26,462 nt of DNA from Thiohalospira sp046546335 (GTDB lineage Bacteria > Pseudomonadota > Gammaproteobacteria > Thiohalospirales > Thiohalospiraceae). The notes below the pieces were generated by a model. The model made no database searches. It had not been told where the DNA came from and worked only from the letters and a program-made list of their open reading frames with translations. The number at the start of each line of letters is the position of its first letter. The first letter of the stretch is position 1. Positions 23,219-26,462 of this stretch are shown here, one piece after another. The stretch lies in NCBI RefSeq assembly GCF_046546335.1, contig NZ_JBKGYA010000007.1; one strand, 5' to 3'. The translations under genes and the position numbers were made by a program.

Positions 23219-23821
23219 TCAGTCGGCGGAATGGCCGTTGCGATGGATGCGCAGTCGGTCCGCCTTGTGGACCGAGATCTGGGCATCCGGGTCCTGGTGC
23301 TTGCTCTGCGGCCGATGCCGGAGCGCCAGGCTGATGGCCGCGACGATGGCGACCAGCAGGATCACCGCCGCGATCTCGAAGGGATAGACGTAGACCGTAT
23401 AGAGGACCCGTCCGAGCTCCGCGGTATTGCTGTAGTCCGCCGGCGCCCGCTCGGGGGCCGCCACCCGGTCCAGCCCGAAGGTCTCCGGACCGACCACCAG
23501 CCCCATCATCACCATGACCATGATGGCCACCAGCGCCCCCACCGGGAGGTAGCGGATGAAGCCCTCCCGCATCGGCGCCAGGTTGATGTCCAGCATCATC
23601 ACCACGAAGAGGAAGAGCACCATCACCGCGCCGACGTAGACCAGGACCAGCGTGATGGCGAGGAACTCCGCCTCCAGCAGCAGCCAGAGCCCGGCCGCCG
23701 CGAAGAAGGTCAGCACCAGGAAAAGCGCCGAGTGGACCGGGTTGCGGACGGTGATGACGGCGGCGGCCGCCAGGAGCATCACCGCCGCGAAGAAGTAGAA
23801 AATCGCCTGTTCGAAGGCCAT
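23219..23821 (-). CDS. nuoJ: NADH-quinone oxidoreductase subunit J
   Basis: The 200-residue membrane subunit (ND6 homologue; E. coli 184) has five helices. Helix 3 carries the conserved LEAEFLAITLVLVYVGAVMVLFLFVVMMLDI with its pi-bulge region, important for coupling quinone reduction to proton pumping. A hydrophilic C-terminal tail (about 168-200, His- and Lys-rich) extends into the cytoplasm and is variable in the family. GGGAAGA lies 7 bases before the ATG. It follows nuoI by 30 bp. Confidence 0.96.
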   Translation of the reverse strand: MAFEQAIFYFFAAVMLLAAAAVITVRNPVHSALFLVLTFFAAAGLWLLLEAEFLAITLVLVYVGAVMVLFLFVVMMLDINLAPMREGFIRYLPVGALVAIMVMVMMGLVVGPETFGLDRVAAPERAPADYSNTAELGRVLYTVYVYPFEIAAVILLVAIVAAISLALRHRPQSKHQDPDAQISVHKADRLRIHRNGHSAD

Positions 23822-23851
23822 GGATTCGTCTTCCCGAACTGCGTGAAACGG

Positions 23852-24343
23852 TTACCGGTAGGGGGCGTCCTGCGCCCGGTCGGCGGCGATCTGCTGTTCA
23901 TACTTGTCGCCGATGGCGAGCAGCTCCTGCTTCGTCTTCACCAGCTGGTCGCGGGTCTCGGCATGGTACTCGAAAATCCGGGTCTCGACGATGGAATCCA
24001 CCGGACACGACTCCTCGCAGAAGCCGCAGAAGATGCACTTCGACAGGTCGATGTCGTAGCGCGTCGTCCGTCGCGTTCCGTCGTCGCGCTCCTCGGAGTC
24101 GATGGTGATGGCCAGCGCCGGACAGACCGCCTCGCAGAGCTTGCAGGCGATGCAGCGCTCCTCGCCGTTGGGATAGCGACGCAGGGCGTGCAGCCCCCGG
24201 AAGCGATTGGACTGCGGCGTCTTCTCCTCCGGGTAGATGACGGTGACCTTGTTCCGCCGGAACATGTGTCGGCTGGTCATCCGCATCCCCTGGATCAGCT
24301 CCACGAGGAAGAGGCTCTTGAAGAATCGGTTCAGCGCATTCAT
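23852..24343 (-). CDS. nuoI: NADH-quinone oxidoreductase subunit I (2x[4Fe-4S])
   Basis: The 163-residue peripheral subunit (TYKY/NuoI; E. coli 180) carries clusters N6a and N6b that pass electrons toward N2. The two ferredoxin motifs are complete: C64-IA-C67-KL-C70-EAV-C74-P and C103-IF-C106-GF-C109-EES-C113-P. The amphipathic N-terminal helix (about 1-30) contacts NuoH at the membrane. The C-terminal acidic and polar tail is typical of the proteobacterial form. The gene lies 15 bp after nuoH and 30 bp before nuoJ. Confidence 0.97.
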   Translation of the reverse strand: MNALNRFFKSLFLVELIQGMRMTSRHMFRRNKVTVIYPEEKTPQSNRFRGLHALRRYPNGEERCIACKLCEAVCPALAITIDSEERDDGTRRTTRYDIDLSKCIFCGFCEESCPVDSIVETRIFEYHAETRDQLVKTKQELLAIGDKYEQQIAADRAQDAPYR

Positions 24344-24358
24344 GGGTCGCCTCCGAGG

Positions 24359-25417
24359 CTAGACGCCGTCGAACCAGGGCCCGAGCCCGGCCATGATGAA
24401 CAGGCCGAGGACCACCAGCCAGACGATGGTCACGGGGATGAGGACCTTCCAGCCCAGTCGCATGAGCTGGTCGTAGCGATACCGCGGGAAGGTCGCCCGT
24501 GCCCAGAGGAAGATGAAGAGGAAGAGCGCGGTCTTGAGGATCATCCAGACGATCCCCGGGACCCACTCCGTGGCGCCGGCCAGGACCGGGATCCCCTGGA
24601 AGGGGGAGAGCCAGCCGCCCAGGAAGAAGAGCGAGGTCAGCGCCGAGATGAGGATCATGTTGGCGTACTCGGCGAGGAAGAAGACGCCGAACGCCATCCC
24701 CGAGTACTCCACGTGGAAGCCGGCCACGATCTCCGACTCCCCCTCGGCAAGGTCGAAGGGGGCGCGGTTGGTCTCCGCCAGGCCGGCGATGAAGTAGGTC
24801 ACGAACAGCGGCAGCAGCGGCAGCCAGAACCAGTGCAGGAGGCTCCCCTCCTGCGCCCGGACCATCTCCGGGATGTTCAGGGTGCCGCCGGCCATGATCA
24901 CCCCGACCAGGGCGAAGCCCATGGCGATCTCGTAGGAGACCACCTGGGCCGCGGAACGCATGGAACCCAGAAAGGCGTACTTCGAGTTCGACGCCCAGCC
25001 GGCGATGATGATGCCGTAGACCCCCATGGAGGTGATCGCCAGGATGTAGAGGATCCCGGCATTGATGTCGGTGACCATCAGCCCGGGGCCGAAGGGGACC
25101 ACCGCCCACGCCGCGATGGCCGGCGCCATGGCCAGGATGGGGCTCAGGATGAAGAGGAAGCGATTGGCCCCCGCCGGCAGCACGATCTCCTTGAAGATGA
25201 GCTTCATGGCGTCGGCGATGGGCTGAAGCAGGCCGTGGTAGCCCACGTGGAGCGGACCGGTACGGACCTGCATGGCGCCGATGACCTTGCGCTCGGCGAA
25301 GGTCAGGTAGGCAACGGCCAGCATCAGCGGGACCAGGAGCACCGTGATCTTGATCACGGTCCACAGTACCGTCTGTACGGCAGGACTTAGCCCGAGGGCG
25401 TCGAAGAGCTCTAGCAT
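24359..25417 (-). CDS. nuoH: NADH-quinone oxidoreductase subunit H
   Basis: The 352-residue membrane subunit (ND1) forms part of the quinone channel, with about eight helices. Conserved blocks include TFAERKVIGAMQVRTGPLHVGYHGLLQPIADAMKLIFKE and the acidic loop GLAETNRAPFDLAEGESEIVAGFHVEYSGM. YANMILISALTSLFFLGGW and RATFPRYRYDQLMRLGWKVLIP follow. ATG at 25417 matches the family N-terminus and has AGGAG about 10 bases upstream; the frame extends further but overlaps nuoG. It begins 20 bp after nuoG ends. Confidence 0.97.
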   Translation of the reverse strand: MLELFDALGLSPAVQTVLWTVIKITVLLVPLMLAVAYLTFAERKVIGAMQVRTGPLHVGYHGLLQPIADAMKLIFKEIVLPAGANRFLFILSPILAMAPAIAAWAVVPFGPGLMVTDINAGILYILAITSMGVYGIIIAGWASNSKYAFLGSMRSAAQVVSYEIAMGFALVGVIMAGGTLNIPEMVRAQEGSLLHWFWLPLLPLFVTYFIAGLAETNRAPFDLAEGESEIVAGFHVEYSGMAFGVFFLAEYANMILISALTSLFFLGGWLSPFQGIPVLAGATEWVPGIVWMILKTALFLFIFLWARATFPRYRYDQLMRLGWKVLIPVTIVWLVVLGLFIMAGLGPWFDGV

Positions 25418-25437
25418 CCGGTTCCCACTCCTGCGTT

Positions 25438-26462
25438 CTAGTTCTTCGCCAGGTCCGCCGGCCCGAAGGCGGCGCCGAGGCCCTCGGTCCCGGGGATGCC
25501 GGCGGGGAGCCACAGACAGCCCTCGGGCACCGCCGGATCCACCACCACTTCCACGGTCACCGCACCGGCGCCCTGGGTCACCCGCACGCGGTCGCCCTCG
25601 GCCACGCCGTGGCGCCGGGCCTCGTCGGGATGGAGCACGACCCCGTCGAAGCGGGCATCCGCCGTGTGCTGCAGCGGCGCCGCCCGGCGCACCAGGGAGT
25701 CCACCGCATACAGCGGCACCGTCCCCAGCCGCCAGAGGCCGTTATCCTGGGCCGCCAGGTCGGCGGGGGCTCGCCACGCCGGCAACGGCTCGGGGGCGCT
25801 TTCACCGACCAGGGCAGCAACCTCGTCGCGGATCGCCTCTGCCGTGGTGTAATCGAAGCCGGCGACATTGAGGATGTTGCCCAGCACCCGGAGGATCTTC
25901 CAGGTGGGCCGCGCCTCGCCGGGCCCGTTCACCGCGGCCGTGAACCCCTGCCAGCGCCCCTCGAGGTTGACGAAGGTCCCGTCGGTCTCGGGGTAGGCGG
26001 AGCCCGGCAGCAGGATGTCGGCGTGGGCGCGCAGCAGCTCGTCCGCGAAGGGGCCCACCGCCACTACCGCCTCGGCGGCCTCCAGGGCGGCCCGGGCCGC
26101 CGCCGGATCGGCCAGATCCCGGGCGGGCTCCACGTCCACCAGCAGCCAGGCCTTGCCCGGCTCGGTGGTCGCCGCGGCGACATTGCGCCCCTTGCGGCCC
26201 TGGCCGCCGGCCGGCCCGCGATGCGGGACCGCCCCGGCGAGCCAGGCACCGGTGGTGTCGCCCCCGGTGGGCAGGTAGCCCAGCCGCGCCTCCGCCAGGC
26301 GGGCCACCAGCCCGGCCAGCGCCCGGATGCGACCTGCGTCGGGGGCGTTCAGCGCGGTGGGCCCGAGCAGGACCTGCCGACGCTCGCCGCTGGCGAGGGC
26401 CCCGGCGATGGCCTGCTCCTCGGCAGTGGTGAGCTTTGATGTGATCATAACGACGTAGAGAT
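25438..26462 (-). CDS. nuoG: NADH-quinone oxidoreductase subunit G, C-terminal part (5' end outside window)
   Basis: The frame ends with a TAG at 25438 and stays open to the right edge, so about 341 C-terminal residues are present of a protein usually near 800. The visible part is the molybdopterin-oxidoreductase-like domain. HADILLPGSAYPETDGTFVNLEGRWQGF is the typical NuoG block, followed by RPTWKILRVLGNIL and a C-terminal molydopterin-dinucleotide-binding-like barrel (VVLHPDEARRHGVAEGDRVRVTQGAGAVTVEVVVDPAVPEGCLWLPAG). The iron-sulfur N-terminal part lies outside the window. An internal ATG at 26448 should not be taken as the start, since the frame is open beyond it. Position directly before nuoH agrees with nuo operon order. 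Confidence 0.95.
   Translation of the reverse strand, partial: LYVVMITSKLTTAEEQAIAGALASGERRQVLLGPTALNAPDAGRIRALAGLVARLAEARLGYLPTGGDTTGAWLAGAVPHRGPAGGQGRKGRNVAAATTEPGKAWLLVDVEPARDLADPAAARAALEAAEAVVAVGPFADELLRAHADILLPGSAYPETDGTFVNLEGRWQGFTAAVNGPGEARPTWKILRVLGNILNVAGFDYTTAEAIRDEVAALVGESAPEPLPAWRAPADLAAQDNGLWRLGTVPLYAVDSLVRRAAPLQHTADARFDGVVLHPDEARRHGVAEGDRVRVTQGAGAVTVEVVVDPAVPEGCLWLPAGIPGTEGLGAAFGPADLAKN

Overview
The window is GC-rich chromosomal DNA from a gammaproteobacterium. The evidence is the gene order rimP-nusA-infB-rbfA-truB-rpsO-pnp, a full proton-pumping NADH dehydrogenase (nuo) operon with a DUF2818 gene behind nuoN, and protein sequences close to gammaproteobacterial forms. Strong GC bias and many acidic proteins fit a halophilic or Ectothiorhodospiraceae/Chromatiales-like host, but that placement is inference. 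No insertion sequence, prophage, CRISPR array, toxin-antitoxin pair or integrase was seen. This is mostly core genome, and I found no convincing undescribed multi-gene system.

Layout. From the right edge, on the minus strand: nuoG (5' part missing), nuoH, I, J, K, L, M, N and a DUF2818 membrane protein. Next come a promoter, the initiator tRNA-fMet, two Rho-independent terminators with an extra hairpin between them, and the translation/RNA operon rimP-nusA-infB-rbfA-truB. A strong internal promoter then precedes rpsO-pnp and an MgtC/SapB-DUF4010 membrane protein. A 1-Cys peroxiredoxin follows on the same strand behind its own likely promoter. A 13-bp-stem hairpin separates it from the convergent plus-strand genes: a YheT-type alpha/beta hydrolase and the ergothioneine pair egtB-egtD. 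At the left end a minus-strand operon carries a small Smr-domain protein, dinB (Pol IV) and a RecJ-like DHH exonuclease that runs a few codons past the left edge.

How the genes work together. The nuo genes encode the membrane arm and connecting subunits of respiratory complex I. The rimP-to-pnp genes serve ribosome maturation, transcription elongation/termination, translation initiation, tRNA modification and RNA decay, with the initiator tRNA just upstream. egtB/egtD and the peroxiredoxin form a small redox-defence neighbourhood, although they are separate transcription units. smr-dinB-recJ-like is a tight DNA-repair/tolerance operon, with 7-bp spacing and then an ATGA overlap.

Points worth a second look: an unusual U1.U72 mismatch in the initiator tRNA; tandem terminators between this tRNA and rimP-nusA; a convergent DnaA-box pair upstream of smr-dinB-recJ-like; a 16-bp palindrome on the -35 box of the yheT-like gene; the non-canonical motif I (DHDVDG) of the RecJ-like protein; and the 10-nt rpsO-pnp gap, which leaves no room for the E. 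coli-type RNase III control hairpin.
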